From Deinococcus terrestris (lineage in GTDB: Bacteria > Deinococcota > Deinococci > Deinococcales > Deinococcaceae): a stretch of 64,000 nt of DNA. The notes beneath the pieces were generated by a model. The model was not told the origin of the DNA. It saw only the letters and a list, made by a program, of their open reading frames with translations, and ran no database searches. Positions 1 through 17,079 of the stretch are shown here, piece after piece. Position 1 is the stretch's first letter; every line of letters starts with the position of its first letter. Location: the NCBI RefSeq assembly GCF_009377345.1, contig NZ_WBSL01000004.1, positions 124,001-188,000 of the forward strand. The letters are read 5' to 3'. A program made the translations under genes and the position numbers.

Positions 1-223
1 CCGCCCTGCGCCTGCGCCCCGTGGCAGCCCCCGCAACTGCTGGCGTAGAGGGTCTGCCCGTTGACGGTGGTGTCCCCGGCGGCGGCCGTCACGATGGCGC
101 CCCCGCCCGTCTCGTGCGCCACGTTCACTCCGGCGCGGTAGGACCCGATGCCGATGACGGCGGCGAGGGCCACGAAGCCCACGATGGCCGTGATTTCCCC
201 ACGCGAGAAACCGTCGCCCGACA

Positions 224-224
<1 letters not shown>
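1..224 (-). CDS. Membrane-anchored c-type cytochrome (3' end cut by window edge)
   Basis: Reading the minus strand from ATG at 224 gives a short N-terminus, one hydrophobic segment (about residues 11-25) and then a heme-binding CGGCH motif near residue 63, after which the window ends. This is the N-terminal part of a cytochrome c with an uncleaved or signal-like anchor. Its ATG overlaps the TGA of the oxidase subunit I gene by one base, so it is the last visible gene of the oxidase operon and probably passes electrons to the ba3-type oxidase outside the membrane. The rest of the protein, including the axial Met, is not visible. Confidence 0.8.
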
Positions 225-1966
<1,742 letters not shown>

Positions 1967-1970
1967 AGGG

Positions 1971-2546
1971 TTACTCCGTTTGGTCCTGGGCGCGGGCCTG
2001 CGTCTCGGGGGCCTCCACGATCACACTGTTGATCATGTTGTGGTGGCCGGTGCCGCAGTACTCGTTGCAGATCAGGCTGAGGGTGCCGGGGCGCCGGAAG
2101 GTCGTGGTGAAGCTCGCCACCTGTCCTGGAATCGCCGTCGCGTTGATGTTGGTGCCTTCGACCTGATAGCCGTGCATCACGTCGGCTGAGGTGACGTGGA
2201 TGGTCACCGGGCGCCCGGCGGGCACGCGCAGCGCGGCGGGCTGGAAGGCGAAGGCGCGGGCGACCACAAAGGCCTCCAGCGTGCCGTCGGGATTCTCGCG
2301 CAACCCCGGCTCGGCAAAGGGCGTGGCGGCGAGGTTGCGCGGATCGAGGCGGCCATTGTCCACCCCGGTGATGTGGTGGCCGCCGCCGGTGCCTTCGATG
2401 GCGGTGTAGGTGCCGCTGACGAAGCTGGCGAGGGCCGAGACGAAGAGCAGCAGCGCCATCACGACGGCGATACCGAACCAGATGTTCTCGTACAGCTCCA
2501 GGGTGTGGTGTTCCAGCCGGGGCGCGGGGGCGGGGGAGCGGGCCAT
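1971..2546 (-). CDS. cbaB: ba3-type cytochrome c oxidase subunit II (CuA)
   Basis: The 191-aa protein has one N-terminal transmembrane segment (about residues 20-40) and a periplasmic cupredoxin domain ending in the CuA motif CNEYCGTGHHNM, which supplies two Cys, a His and a Met ligand. It accepts electrons from cytochrome c and passes them to subunit I. It starts at ATG 2546, one base after the stop of the small subunit, and ends 4 nt before subunit I. It is slightly longer than the Thermus protein (about 168 aa) because of its N- and C-terminal tails. Confidence 0.94.
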   Translation of the reverse strand: MARSPAPAPRLEHHTLELYENIWFGIAVVMALLLFVSALASFVSGTYTAIEGTGGGHHITGVDNGRLDPRNLAATPFAEPGLRENPDGTLEAFVVARAFAFQPAALRVPAGRPVTIHVTSADVMHGYQVEGTNINATAIPGQVASFTTTFRRPGTLSLICNEYCGTGHHNMINSVIVEAPETQARAQDQTE

Positions 2547-2547
2547 C

Positions 2548-2736
2548 TCAGCCCCGTCCCTGCTGAATGCCGAGGACCAGCATCCACATCCAGATGAGGG
2601 TGAGCACCAGGACGGCCACCACCAGCAGGGTGCCGATGGGGACCACGCTGGGGCGGGAGTGGGAGTCGTGGGCCGCGTCCTGCGCTTGGGCCTGGGCCTG
2701 CGGAGTGCGGTCGGGCCGGGGAGGGGGTGTGGTCAT
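2548..2736 (-). CDS. cbaD: Cytochrome c oxidase subunit 2A-like small membrane protein
   Basis: A 62-aa ORF begins at ATG 2736 inside the CBS gene stop (4-nt ATGA overlap) and ends one base before subunit II. It has a Pro/Gln-rich cytoplasmic N-terminus of about 30 residues (with a QAQAQAQ stretch) and one transmembrane helix (about residues 33-57, ending GIQQGRG). Position and single-helix layout match subunit IIa of ba3 oxidases, which supplies the helix missing from subunit II. The N-terminal extension is longer than in the 34-aa Thermus protein. The family call is by context and topology. Confidence 0.7.
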   Translation of the reverse strand: MTTPPPRPDRTPQAQAQAQDAAHDSHSRPSVVPIGTLLVVAVLVLTLIWMWMLVLGIQQGRG

Positions 2737-3167
2737 GCGGTCTGCTCCTGGGTGCGGGCCTGGGTCTGCCCGGCGTAGTCGCGCAGCAGGTCGGTCACCG
2801 TGACCATGCCGACCACCTCGCCGCGCTCCCCCACCACCGGCATCCCGCCGATGCGGCGCTCCAGCAGGGTGCGGGCCACGTCGCGGGCGTCGGCGTCGGG
2901 GGTGGTCGTGATCACGCTGCGGCGCATCACGTCGGAGACGCGAATCCCGGCCAGTTGGGTGGTCGCCTCCCACATGCTCAGGGTGGTCACGCGGCCGGGC
3001 ATGGTCTCGCGCAGGTCCCGGTCGGTCACGATGCCGACCAGCGCCTCGCCGTCCACCACGGGCAGGCGGCGAATCCCGTGCTGGCGAAGGAGGTGGGCCG
3101 CGTCCGGAACACTCAGGTCCGGCGCGGCGCAAACGGGGGGATGGGCCATCAATTCGGAAACAAGCAA
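2733..3167 (-). CDS. CBS-domain pair protein
   Basis: This 144-aa protein is made of two CBS motifs (about residues 1-55 and 78-135), a Bateman module that usually senses adenosine nucleotides. The start is TTG at 3167, chosen because a perfect AGGAGG lies 7 nt upstream at 3175-3180; the in-frame ATG six codons later has no such site. It is the first gene of the oxidase operon and overlaps the 2A gene by 4 nt, which suggests a role in tuning oxidase expression or assembly to energy status. The ligand and partner are unknown. Confidence 0.85.
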   Translation of the reverse strand: MLVSELMAHPPVCAAPDLSVPDAAHLLRQHGIRRLPVVDGEALVGIVTDRDLRETMPGRVTTLSMWEATTQLAGIRVSDVMRRSVITTTPDADARDVARTLLERRIGGMPVVGERGEVVGMVTVTDLLRDYAGQTQARTQEQTA

Positions 3168-3287
3168 GGCGAAACCTCCTTCCGAGGAGGGTGTCGGCCT
3201 GCCATTACAGGGTCATTACTGATGGGGAGGGTCACCCGGAACGCCCCCGCCGGGGGCAGGGGCCAGAGTGCCTCGCGGCTTGCCTTA

Positions 3288-4121
<834 letters not shown>

Positions 4122-4270
4122 CTCTCGTGACTCCCTTCACGAACAGGATGCGCCTTGTGGGGAAGGCAGGTGTCCCAGTTGGGCAGGCAGGGCCGGGGGG
4201 ATGAACTGGCCCCGACTGTACCATTCCCCTCACTCTTGCGCCGACCGGGCCGCTCGCGCAGCATGGCCCC

Positions 4271-5149
4271 ATGAGCGACCTGCACCCCGCCCACCCCGAG
4301 TTCCCCGATCTGTTTCCGGCGCAGGCCCGCGTGACCCGCCTCGCCGGGGGCTTCACCTGGGCGGAGGGGCCAACCTACGTGCCCTCGCGCCGCGCCGTGA
4401 TCTTCAGCGACGTGCGCCAGAACCGCACCTGGCGCTGGACGGACGCGGGCGCACTGGAGGAGGAACTGCACCCCAGCGACCACCAGAATGGGCATTGCCT
4501 GGACGCTCAGGGCCGACTCGTCGCCTGCTCGCACGGCCAGCGGGCGCTGCTGCGTCAGGAGGTGGGTGGGGAGTGGACCGTCCTCGCCGACCGGTTTGAG
4601 GGCCGCCGCCTGAACAGTCCCAATGACGTGGCCCTGCACCCGGACGGCAGCCTGTGGTTCACCGATCCCACCTACGGCCTCGACAAGCCCGAAGAGGGCT
4701 ACGGAGGCGAGAAGGAGCAGCCCGGCAACTTCGTCTACCGCCTCGCGCCGGACGGCACCCTGACTGCCCCCATCCGCAACCGGAAGATGCCCAACGGCCT
4801 CGCCTTCCCGTCGCCCGGCCTCCTGCTGCTGGCCGACACGGGCAAGGAGGACGGCCATATCCACGCCTACCGGATCACCCCGGACGGCGGGGCAACCCAC
4901 GAGCGGGTCTGGGCCACCGTTCGCCCCGGCAAGACCGACGGCCTGCGGGTGGACGAGGCGGGGCGGGTCTGGAGCAGCGCGGGGGACGGGGTGCATGTCC
5001 TGTCGCCGGAAGGCGAAGAGTTGGGCCGCATCGCTGTGCCTGAGACGGTCGCCAACCTGTGTTTCGGGGGGCCGGAGGGAACGGACCTCTACATCACGGC
5101 GAGCACGGGGTTGTACCACGTGCCGACGCGGGTGCGCGGGCTGGGCTGA
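4271..5149 (+). CDS. SMP-30/gluconolactonase family protein
   Basis: The 292-aa sequence is a six-bladed beta-propeller lactonase of the SMP-30/gluconolactonase/LRE family. Signatures are GGFTWAEGPTYV (metal-ligand Glu), RRLNSPNDVALHPDGSLWFT (metal-ligand Asn), KMPNGLAFP and TDGLRVDEAGRVW (metal-ligand Asp). It probably hydrolyses a sugar lactone in the cytoplasm; the substrate cannot be told. It stands alone between the divergent BTAD regulator and the convergent catalase gene. Confidence 0.88.
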   Translation: MSDLHPAHPEFPDLFPAQARVTRLAGGFTWAEGPTYVPSRRAVIFSDVRQNRTWRWTDAGALEEELHPSDHQNGHCLDAQGRLVACSHGQRALLRQEVGGEWTVLADRFEGRRLNSPNDVALHPDGSLWFTDPTYGLDKPEEGYGGEKEQPGNFVYRLAPDGTLTAPIRNRKMPNGLAFPSPGLLLLADTGKEDGHIHAYRITPDGGATHERVWATVRPGKTDGLRVDEAGRVWSSAGDGVHVLSPEGEELGRIAVPETVANLCFGGPEGTDLYITASTGLYHVPTRVRGLG

Positions 5150-5168
5150 CACGACCCTTCAACGCGGA

Positions 5169-5195
5169 AGGGACGGAGCCACGCGCCCCGTCCCT
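5169..5195. terminator. Hairpin between convergent genes
   Basis: An 8-bp inverted repeat, AGGGACGG and CCGTCCCT with an 11-nt loop, lies between the stops of the gluconolactonase-like gene and the Mn catalase gene. It could end transcription from either side; there is no clear U-tract. Confidence 0.45.
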
Positions 5196-5213
5196 CCCCT
5201 GTCCCCGCTCGCC

Positions 5214-6131
5214 TCAGCGCAACCGGGCCTTGTCGTGCAGCTTCTTGGCGATCTCCATGATCTCGCCCATGTCCCACTCGGGCGAGAAGGCCGCCGAGTC
5301 GTGGCCGCCGTCCACGTTCGCGCCGCCCTCGATGGCGGTGTACTCGTCCACGAAGACCTCCGAGCCGTCTTCCGGGTGGGTGCCCTGCCAGATCGTGCCG
5401 AGCTGGGTGAAGTCGGTGTCGCTGAAGCGGTAGAGCTTGCGGTGGATGCCCTGGTCGATGATCCGCTTGGACTCGGGGATGAGGGCCGTGGGGATGTTGG
5501 GCATGGGGAGCAGCTTTTCCATGTTCACGCCCGAGAGCGACTCCAGCGCCTTGGCGTAGGCGATCTGGTGCACGCCGCCGCGCACGAGCAGGTAGCCCAC
5601 GAGCGCCTTGGCGGTGGGGTCGTCCACCATCTCGTAGACGCGCAGCTTGTTGTGCCGCGCCGCCCCCTCCAGGAAGAAGTTGTGGGTCAGGTCCAGCATC
5701 AGATTTCCGCTGGAATACACGTAGTCGCCCGTCCACGCCTTGCCGTGCGAGTCCGCGATCATCGCGCCCGGTCCCGCCGCGATGAAGTGCTTGGCGTAGC
5801 GCACGTCCTGCGCGTAGGAGAAGGGGTGGGTGGTGGGGTCGACTGGGGCCTCCTGCGCTTTCACGTCCGGCCCGGCGAGCAGGCTGTTGATGGTGGCCGC
5901 CACGAGTTCGACGTGCCCCAGTTCCTCGGCGCCGATGTTGGCGATCAGCTCATAGTAGGGCCGCAGCGTGTCCTTGCCCCGGAAGTTGAACGACTGGGTC
6001 ATGTAGTTCATCAGGGTGGACATCTCGCCGAAGCGCCCGCCCATCAGCTCCTGCACGGCGGCGGCGCCGTTGGGGTTGGCTTCCTTGGGGAGCGGGAGAT
6101 CGAACTGCAGCTTGTCGATACGTAGAAACAT
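5214..6131 (-). CDS. Manganese catalase
   Basis: The 305-aa protein belongs to the dimanganese (non-heme) catalase family, ferritin-like four-helix proteins that disproportionate H2O2. Metal-ligand segments are visible: IGAEELGHVELV (Glu and His), an EGAARHNKLRVYE helix and GGVHQIAYAKAL (His). Length fits the family (about 300 aa). The start is ATG 6131 with GGAGG upstream; a longer reading frame extends upstream but lacks support. It fits the oxidative-stress lifestyle of Deinococcus. Confidence 0.93.
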   Translation of the reverse strand: MFLRIDKLQFDLPLPKEANPNGAAAVQELMGGRFGEMSTLMNYMTQSFNFRGKDTLRPYYELIANIGAEELGHVELVAATINSLLAGPDVKAQEAPVDPTTHPFSYAQDVRYAKHFIAAGPGAMIADSHGKAWTGDYVYSSGNLMLDLTHNFFLEGAARHNKLRVYEMVDDPTAKALVGYLLVRGGVHQIAYAKALESLSGVNMEKLLPMPNIPTALIPESKRIIDQGIHRKLYRFSDTDFTQLGTIWQGTHPEDGSEVFVDEYTAIEGGANVDGGHDSAAFSPEWDMGEIMEIAKKLHDKARLR

Positions 6132-6360
6132 GGAAACCCTCCGGAGGCGCAGAAGCGGGGAACGCGGGGCTGACCCTCCCATCTGACGGGGCAGGCCGGG
6201 GGGCAGACGTGAGTCACCCCACCATGTAAAGACCGTCACAAGGGGGCAAGTGCGGCCCAGAGGGGCACCGGGCTGTCGTCCGGCAACCTGCCTTAACCCG
6301 GCTATCAGCGGCGCGGCCCCGGCGCGGGCGTACTGTGCCGCCGACGACAGGAGGTGCGGT

Positions 6361-7143
6361 ATGGGCATGTTGGACGGCAAAGTCGCCTTCATCACAGGCG
6401 CGGCAAGTGGCATCGGGGCGGGCACGGCGCGGCGGTTCGCGCAGGAGGGCGCCCGCGTGGTGCTGGCCGACGTGCAGGACAGGGAAGGCCAGCAGGTCCT
6501 GGACGAGATCACCGGGGCGGGTGGACAGGCCCTCTATGTCCACTGCGACGTGTCGGACGCCGACTCGGTGCGGGAGGCGGTGGAGGCGGGCGTGCAGGCC
6601 TTCGGGCGGCTCGACATCGTGTTCGCCAACGCCGGGGTCAACGGGGTGTGGGCACCGATTGACGAGCTTCAACCCGAGGAATGGGACCAGACCATCGCCA
6701 TCAACCTTCGGGGCACGTACCTCACCGTTCACTTCGCGGTGCCGCACCTCAAGCGGGCGGGCGGCGGCAGCATCATCGTGACGAGCAGCGTGAACGGCAA
6801 CCGCACCTTCTCCAGCCCCGGCGCGAGCGCCTACAGCACCTCCAAGGCGGGGCAGGTGGCCTTTACGAAGATGATCGCGCTGGAACTTGGCCGCGACAAC
6901 ATCCGCTGCAACGCGGTCTGTCCGGGGCTGATCCACACCAACATTCAGGAACGCACCGAGCACCGGGACACCGAGAAGCTGGGCATCGAGGTCGAGCTGC
7001 CCGAGGGCAGCCCCGCGCTGAACGAGGGCGAGGGCGAACCCGTGGACGTGGCAGATACTTGCCTTTTCCTCGCGTCGGACCTCAGCCGCCACGTCTCGGG
7101 CGTCGAGATCTACGTGGACGGTGGGGCGTCGCTGCTGCGCTGA
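6361..7143 (+). CDS. SDR family oxidoreductase
   Basis: The 260-aa classical short-chain dehydrogenase has the dinucleotide motif TGAASGIG (about residues 13-20), the NAG motif in FANAGVNG, catalytic Ser in VTSSVNG and YSTSK (Tyr and Lys). It resembles glucose 1-dehydrogenase/3-oxoacyl reductase types; the substrate is not predictable. The start ATG 6361 follows GGAGG by 6 nt; an upstream in-frame start at 6250 has no RBS. It ends 28 nt before otsA and may be cotranscribed with the trehalose genes. Confidence 0.9.
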   Translation: MGMLDGKVAFITGAASGIGAGTARRFAQEGARVVLADVQDREGQQVLDEITGAGGQALYVHCDVSDADSVREAVEAGVQAFGRLDIVFANAGVNGVWAPIDELQPEEWDQTIAINLRGTYLTVHFAVPHLKRAGGGSIIVTSSVNGNRTFSSPGASAYSTSKAGQVAFTKMIALELGRDNIRCNAVCPGLIHTNIQERTEHRDTEKLGIEVELPEGSPALNEGEGEPVDVADTCLFLASDLSRHVSGVEIYVDGGASLLR

Positions 7144-7171
7144 CTCCCCCCGCCTTCCCGAAAGGACCACC

Positions 7172-8541
<1,370 letters not shown>

Positions 8542-8545
<4 letters not shown>

Positions 8546-9252
8546 GCCTGCCTCCCGATCTGCTGTCCCTGGGCGAGCGTCCCCTCCTCGTCCTGGCCGA
8601 CTACGACGGCACCCTGGCCCCCATCGTCCCCCGCCCGGAGGAGGCGTGGCCCGAGCCCGGAGCGCGGGAGGCGCTGGCGCGGCTGCTTGCTGAGAAACGG
8701 CACCGCGCCGCCGTCGTGACCGGGCGCCTGGCCGAACAGGTCCACCGGTTCCTGACCCTCCCCGACCTCCCGGTGGTCGGCCTGCACGGGATGGAATGGC
8801 CCGGCGAGCCCATCGCCCCCGCCGACTCCGGGGCCCTGCGGCACCTCGCCGCGCACCTGCCCGCCGTGCCCGGCCTGCGGGCCGAGGACAAGGGCTGGAC
8901 CCTGGCCGTCCACTTCCGCGAGGTGCCCGAAGAGCGGCAGCCCGACGTGGAGGCCGCGCTCGCCGCCATCCCCCTTCCCCCCGGCTGGGAGGCCATCGCC
9001 GGGAAGAAGGTGCGCGAGTTCCGGCCCGGCGGCTTCGGCAAGGGCCGCGCGGCGGAGCGGCTGGCGGGGATGCACCCTGGGCACCTCCCCGTCTTTCTGG
9101 GCGACGACGTGACCGACGAGGAAGGCTTCGTGCGCCTCCGGGCGCTGGGCGGCGTGACGGTCAAGGTGGGCGAGGGCGACACCGCCGCCGAGTACCGGGT
9201 GGGCAGCCCCGCCGACGTGGTAGCGCTGCTGCGGGCCTGGGCGGGCGCTTAA
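8542..9252 (+). CDS. otsB: Trehalose-6-phosphate phosphatase
   Basis: This 236-aa HAD-superfamily phosphatase dephosphorylates trehalose 6-phosphate. It shows the HAD motif I DYDGTLAPI near residue 20, motif II VVTGR, and motifs III/IV KGRAAERL and FLGDDVTDEEGF. It is translationally coupled to otsA by a 4-nt overlap. Its TAA overlaps the stop of the convergent YwbE gene by a few bases. Confidence 0.93.
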
Positions 9253-9449
9253 CTCTCCGCGCCGACCACCGCCTGCACCCGGCCCACCTGCCCGGAGGTC
9301 AGCCGCACCTTGATGCCGTGCGGGTGGGTGGGCGACTTGGTGAGCAGCGCCGCCACCACGCCGCGCGTGAGTTTGCCCGTGGCCTGGTCCTGCTTCTGCA
9401 CGATGTCCACGGTGAGGCCGGGGCGAATCTGGGAACGGGAGGGGGGCAT
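9249..9449 (-). CDS. YwbE family protein (DUF2196)
   Basis: A 66-aa protein starting at ATG 9449 carries RPGLTVDIVQKQDQATGKL and GVVAALLTKSPTHPHGIKV, typical of the small beta-rich YwbE family of unknown function. The start is placed at 9449 because TATCCT sits 6 nt upstream (9456-9461), the leaderless pattern seen throughout the window; a 12-codon longer frame is possible but has no signal. It is a single gene, convergent with otsB. Confidence 0.82.
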   Translation of the reverse strand: MPPSRSQIRPGLTVDIVQKQDQATGKLTRGVVAALLTKSPTHPHGIKVRLTSGQVGRVQAVVGAES

Positions 9450-9489
9450 GGGGGGAGGATAGGGGAGAGTGGGTACCCGCCCCACTCAC

Positions 9490-10011
9490 TTACCACTCGT
9501 TCGCCTCGAAGGTTCGTCGGGCGGCTTCCGTCTCGAAGGAGAGGCCCCACGCCTCCAGCCGTTCCAGATCATCCGGCACCGCGTACAGGCATACCCCAAG
9601 TTGGTCCCCCACGCTGAACGCCGCGCCCCGGCAGCTCACGCGCCCGCGCTCTACGCTCGCCCCCCACGCCAGCGTGAATGACCCGGCCGACGAGGGCGCC
9701 CCGTGGTCCCCCTCCACCGCTGCCAGCACCCGCTCGGGCGTGGCCTCCTGCACCGTGTAGCGCATTCGGAACCACCGATACCCCGCGTCCTGCACCAGCA
9801 CCACGCGGCCCCAACCCGACCCGCTCAGCAGCTCGGAAATAAGGGACAGCCACCACGCCCGCACGCTGGGTGGCACGTCCTCCCACCCGTCGGGCTGGGA
9901 ATCGGCTGCCCAGATGCAGGAGAGGCGGGCGTCAGGGGGAGGGTGGATGCGGGCGAGGGCGGGGCGGAGGTCGGGGGAAGTGGGGGGAAGGTCGAAGGAG
10001 GAGACAGGCAT
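9490..10011 (-). CDS. Hypothetical protein at the end of the purine block
   Basis: A 173-aa soluble protein starting at MPVSSFDLPP (ATG 10011). It is rich in Trp and Arg (WGRVVLVQDAGYRWFRMRY) with no signal peptide, membrane segment or motif I recognise. It lies 47 nt downstream of purF on the same strand and may be the last gene of that operon. A longer frame reaches 10140 but would overlap purF heavily, so the shorter start is preferred. Confidence 0.6.
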   Translation of the reverse strand: MPVSSFDLPPTSPDLRPALARIHPPPDARLSCIWAADSQPDGWEDVPPSVRAWWLSLISELLSGSGWGRVVLVQDAGYRWFRMRYTVQEATPERVLAAVEGDHGAPSSAGSFTLAWGASVERGRVSCRGAAFSVGDQLGVCLYAVPDDLERLEAWGLSFETEAARRTFEANEW

Positions 10012-10058
10012 AGGCGGGTTCGAGGTTGATGTCGCAGGGCGCATGGCGTTGCGACTCC

Positions 10059-14375
<4,317 letters not shown>

Positions 14376-14379
<4 letters not shown>

Positions 14380-14747
14380 AGGCGCTCCAACTCGGTCACG
14401 GTGCGCTCGCCGCCTGCCGTCCCGGTGTTCACGGTCGAGGCGGGTTCCAGCAGCATCACCCACGTCTCCTCGCCCTCGGCAGCGGGGCAGTGCTCCACGC
14501 CGCGCGGCACGATCAGGAATTCGCCCTCGCGCACCCGCACCTCGCGGTCGCGGAAGCCCATTCGCATCGTTCCCCGCACGACGAGAAACAGTTCGTCCTC
14601 ATGCTCGTGGGCGTGCCAGATGAACTCGTCCCGGAACTTGGCGAGCTTGACCTGCTGACCGTTCAGCTCTCCCACGATCTTGGGACTCCACGCCTCGGCA
14701 AAGAGGCCGAACTTCTGCTCCAGATTGACAGGCTGGGGGGTGGTCAT
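14376..14747 (-). CDS. Cupin-domain protein within the purine operon
   Basis: A 123-aa single-domain cupin. Motif 1 is present as [20 protein letters not shown] (residues about 45-64), with His and Glu metal ligands, and motif 2 as [12 protein letters not shown]. It overlaps purS upstream and purQ downstream by 4 nt each, so it is made with the FGAM synthase subunits. The activity is unknown; a metal-dependent isomerase or small-molecule sensor is possible. Confidence 0.85.
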
Positions 14748-14995
14748 GCCTCCTCCAGCTCCCAGCGGGCATCCTCCATGATGGGGTTACTCAGCACGTC
14801 CCGCGTGATGTCCGCGAGTTGCGCCTCGACCTCGGGGCGCTCGCCCGTGAGGGTCAGTTCGATCAGCTTGCCCACGCGCACGCCCGAGACGTTGGTGTGG
14901 TCCAGGTGCGACAGTGCCCGCTCGACGGTGCGGCCCTGCGGGTCGAGGATGGACGGCTTGAGGGTGACGAAGACTTTGGCGTGGTAGGTGGGCAC
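14744..14995 (-). CDS. purS: Phosphoribosylformylglycinamidine synthase subunit PurS
   Basis: The 83-aa PurS protein (start PTYHAKVFVTLKPS after GTG 14995) is the small structural subunit bridging PurL and PurQ. It contains DPQGRTVERALSHL and GKLIELTLTG, typical of the family. The GTG start is supported by AAGGAG 7 nt upstream and by family length. It overlaps the cupin gene by 4 nt. Confidence 0.94.
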   Translation of the reverse strand: MPTYHAKVFVTLKPSILDPQGRTVERALSHLDHTNVSGVRVGKLIELTLTGERPEVEAQLADITRDVLSNPIMEDARWELEEA

Positions 14996-15051
14996 GGGGG
15001 AACTCCTTGGAGTGGGTGGGCGTTGTCCGGGGAGCGGCGGTTCGGAGAGGG

Positions 15052-15603
15052 TTAGCACCTGAGCCAGTCCAGGTACCATTCCCCGAACGACCTTTTCTGG
15101 ACGAGCGCGTGGTGCTGGTTCAACTCGTCGAGCAGAGCGGGGGAATTGCCCCATGACGCCAGGGCCGCCCGGAATTCCTCATCCGGCAGCCACGGCACCC
15201 AGAGGCCGTCAAGAAAGTCAAAGACGTGCCCGCGTTCTTCCCCCGCCACCACCAGAACGGACAGGTTGCCGCAGCCGTACTCGGAGAGCAGGAGGTAGCC
15301 GCCGCCGTCGTCCTCGTCGCTCAGCGGGACAAAGCGCTGTCCCACGCCAGCCGCCGCCGCGCTCTGTGCAGACCAGAGCCCGTGGTGGGGACCGGCGCCG
15401 CCCCCCCCGATGGTCGTCAGGAAGAGGCGGTAGTCGGCCGGGAACTCGAAACCGTGCTGCGCCTCGAGGCCCTGCACCTCACGCGCGGACAGCTTCGGCT
15501 CCAGCACGTACCGGTCAGCTTGGCCGGGTTCTCGCCCCGCCTTGTCCGCGAGGCGGGCGAGCACGAAAGCTTCGTCAAAGGGCAGGGTCTGCGGAACGCT
15601 CAT
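15052..15603 (-). CDS. SMI1/KNR4 (SUKH) family protein
   Basis: The 183-aa protein carries a SUKH-1 domain: LEAQHGFEFPADYRLFLTTI (about residues 47-66) followed by a Gly-rich turn, then LLLSEYGCGNLSVLVV and GHVFDFLDG. SUKH proteins are often immunity proteins to polymorphic toxins but also occur as lone housekeeping genes. Here it sits between purC and purS on the same strand with no toxin gene nearby. The role is not clear. Confidence 0.85.
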   Translation of the reverse strand: MSVPQTLPFDEAFVLARLADKAGREPGQADRYVLEPKLSAREVQGLEAQHGFEFPADYRLFLTTIGGGGAGPHHGLWSAQSAAAAGVGQRFVPLSDEDDGGGYLLLSEYGCGNLSVLVVAGEERGHVFDFLDGLWVPWLPDEEFRAALASWGNSPALLDELNQHHALVQKRSFGEWYLDWLRC

Positions 15604-15632
15604 GGTCTGGTCCTTGGAAGTCCGAGCGGTGC

Positions 15633-16343
15633 TCAGGCGGGGGCCGTCACGCGGCGCAGCATTTCGGCATAGGCGTCCTCTACCCCGCCCAGATCGCGGC
15701 GGAAGCGGTCCTTGTCGAGCTTCTCACCCGTCTCAGCGTCCCAGAAGCGGCAGGTGTCGGGGCTGATCTCGTCGGCCAGGACGACCTGACCGTCGTGGGT
15801 GCGGCCGAACTCCAGCTTGAAGTCGATCAGGCGGATGCCGCGTGCCTCGAAATAGGGCACCAGGAAGTCGCGCACGTTCAGGCTCAGCTCACGGATGCGC
15901 CGCAATTCCTCCTGGGTCGCCCAGCCCAGCGCGACCGCCGTGTCCGTGTTGACCAGGGGGTCGCCCAGCGCGTCGGACTTGAGGCAGTACTCGACGACGG
16001 GGCGCGAGAGCGGCGTCCCCTCCTCCAGCCCCAGCCGTTTGCAAAAGCTCCCGGCGGCCACGTTCCGCACGATCACCTCGACGGGGATGATCTCCACCGC
16101 CCGCACCCGCTGCTCGCGCCCCGAGAGCCGCTCCAGAAAGTGCGTCGGAATCCCGGCCCCTTCCAGCAGGGGGTAGAGGTGCGCCGTGATCGCGTTGTTG
16201 ATCTCGCCCTTGCCCGCAACCTGGGCCTTTTTCACGCCGTTGAAGGCGGTCGCGTCGTCCTTGTACTCCACGACGTACTCGTGCGGGTTGGCGGTCGCGT
16301 AGACCCGTTTGGCCTTGCCCTCGTAGCGCTGCTCAAGCTTCAT
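15633..16343 (-). CDS. purC: SAICAR synthase
   Basis: The 236-aa phosphoribosylaminoimidazole-succinocarboxamide synthase joins CAIR and aspartate using ATP. Signatures are [11 protein letters not shown] at the N-terminus, [16 protein letters not shown] and LIDFKLEFG. It is the first gene of the purine block; about 260 bp of divergent promoter region separates it from ribH. I saw no riboswitch in that region. Confidence 0.96.
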   Translation of the reverse strand: MKLEQRYEGKAKRVYATANPHEYVVEYKDDATAFNGVKKAQVAGKGEINNAITAHLYPLLEGAGIPTHFLERLSGREQRVRAVEIIPVEVIVRNVAAGSFCKRLGLEEGTPLSRPVVEYCLKSDALGDPLVNTDTAVALGWATQEELRRIRELSLNVRDFLVPYFEARGIRLIDFKLEFGRTHDGQVVLADEISPDTCRFWDAETGEKLDKDRFRRDLGGVEDAYAEMLRRVTAPA

Positions 16344-16422
16344 GCCGGAACTCCAAAAGGAGACGCGAGCGACTCACGGCAATCAGGAGAACGCTCGTGG
16401 GCTGGGTATGGCTGATCATGGG

Positions 16423-16455
<33 letters not shown>

Positions 16456-16605
16456 CGCCTGGGGGCACGGGGCGTCTCGCGGGACGCGGGTGGAAGGAAA
16501 AGAGGAGAGGGGACGCAGCCGGGGGCTGCCGTACTCCACCTTAACACCACGTAAAGCCGCCTGGGTCAGCCGTCCCCGCCGCGCGGACGCGGCACAATGC
16601 CCCCC

Positions 16606-17079
16606 ATGAACCGCACCGAGGCCACCCTGATCGCCACCGGACTCAAGTTCGCCATCGTCAGCACGCGCTGGAATCACTTCATCGTGGACCGGCTGGTGGA
16701 GGGGGCACAGACGGCCTTCGTGCAGCATGGCGGGGACAGCGCCGACCTTGACCACTACCTCGTGCCCGGCTCCTTCGAGGTGCCGCTCGTCGCCCGGCGG
16801 CTGGCCGAAAGCGGGCGCTACGACGCGGTGATCTGCCTGGGGGCCGTCATCAAGGGGGCGACTGACCACTACGAATTCGTGGCGGGGGCGGCCACCAACG
16901 GCATCCTGAACTCGATGCTGCACACGGGCGTGCCCATCGCCTTCGGGGTGCTGACCACCGACACCACCGAGCAGGCCATCGAGCGGGCAGGGACAAAGGC
17001 GGGGAACAAGGGCGGCGAGGCCGTCCTAGCCATGATCGAGACCGTCAACCTGCTGCGCCAGATTCCTGAGCGGGGCTGA
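16606..17079 (+). CDS. ribH: 6,7-dimethyl-8-ribityllumazine synthase
   Basis: This 157-aa enzyme makes the riboflavin precursor lumazine. The motifs [10 protein letters not shown] and [14 protein letters not shown] are diagnostic. Two in-frame ATGs exist (16597 and 16606); the second is preferred because the family starts near NRTEATL and a CACAAT -10-like box lies 7 nt upstream of it. No other rib gene is next to it. Its 3' end overlaps the convergent prmC by 35 nt. Confidence 0.93.
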   Translation: MNRTEATLIATGLKFAIVSTRWNHFIVDRLVEGAQTAFVQHGGDSADLDHYLVPGSFEVPLVARRLAESGRYDAVICLGAVIKGATDHYEFVAGAATNGILNSMLHTGVPIAFGVLTTDTTEQAIERAGTKAGNKGGEAVLAMIETVNLLRQIPERG

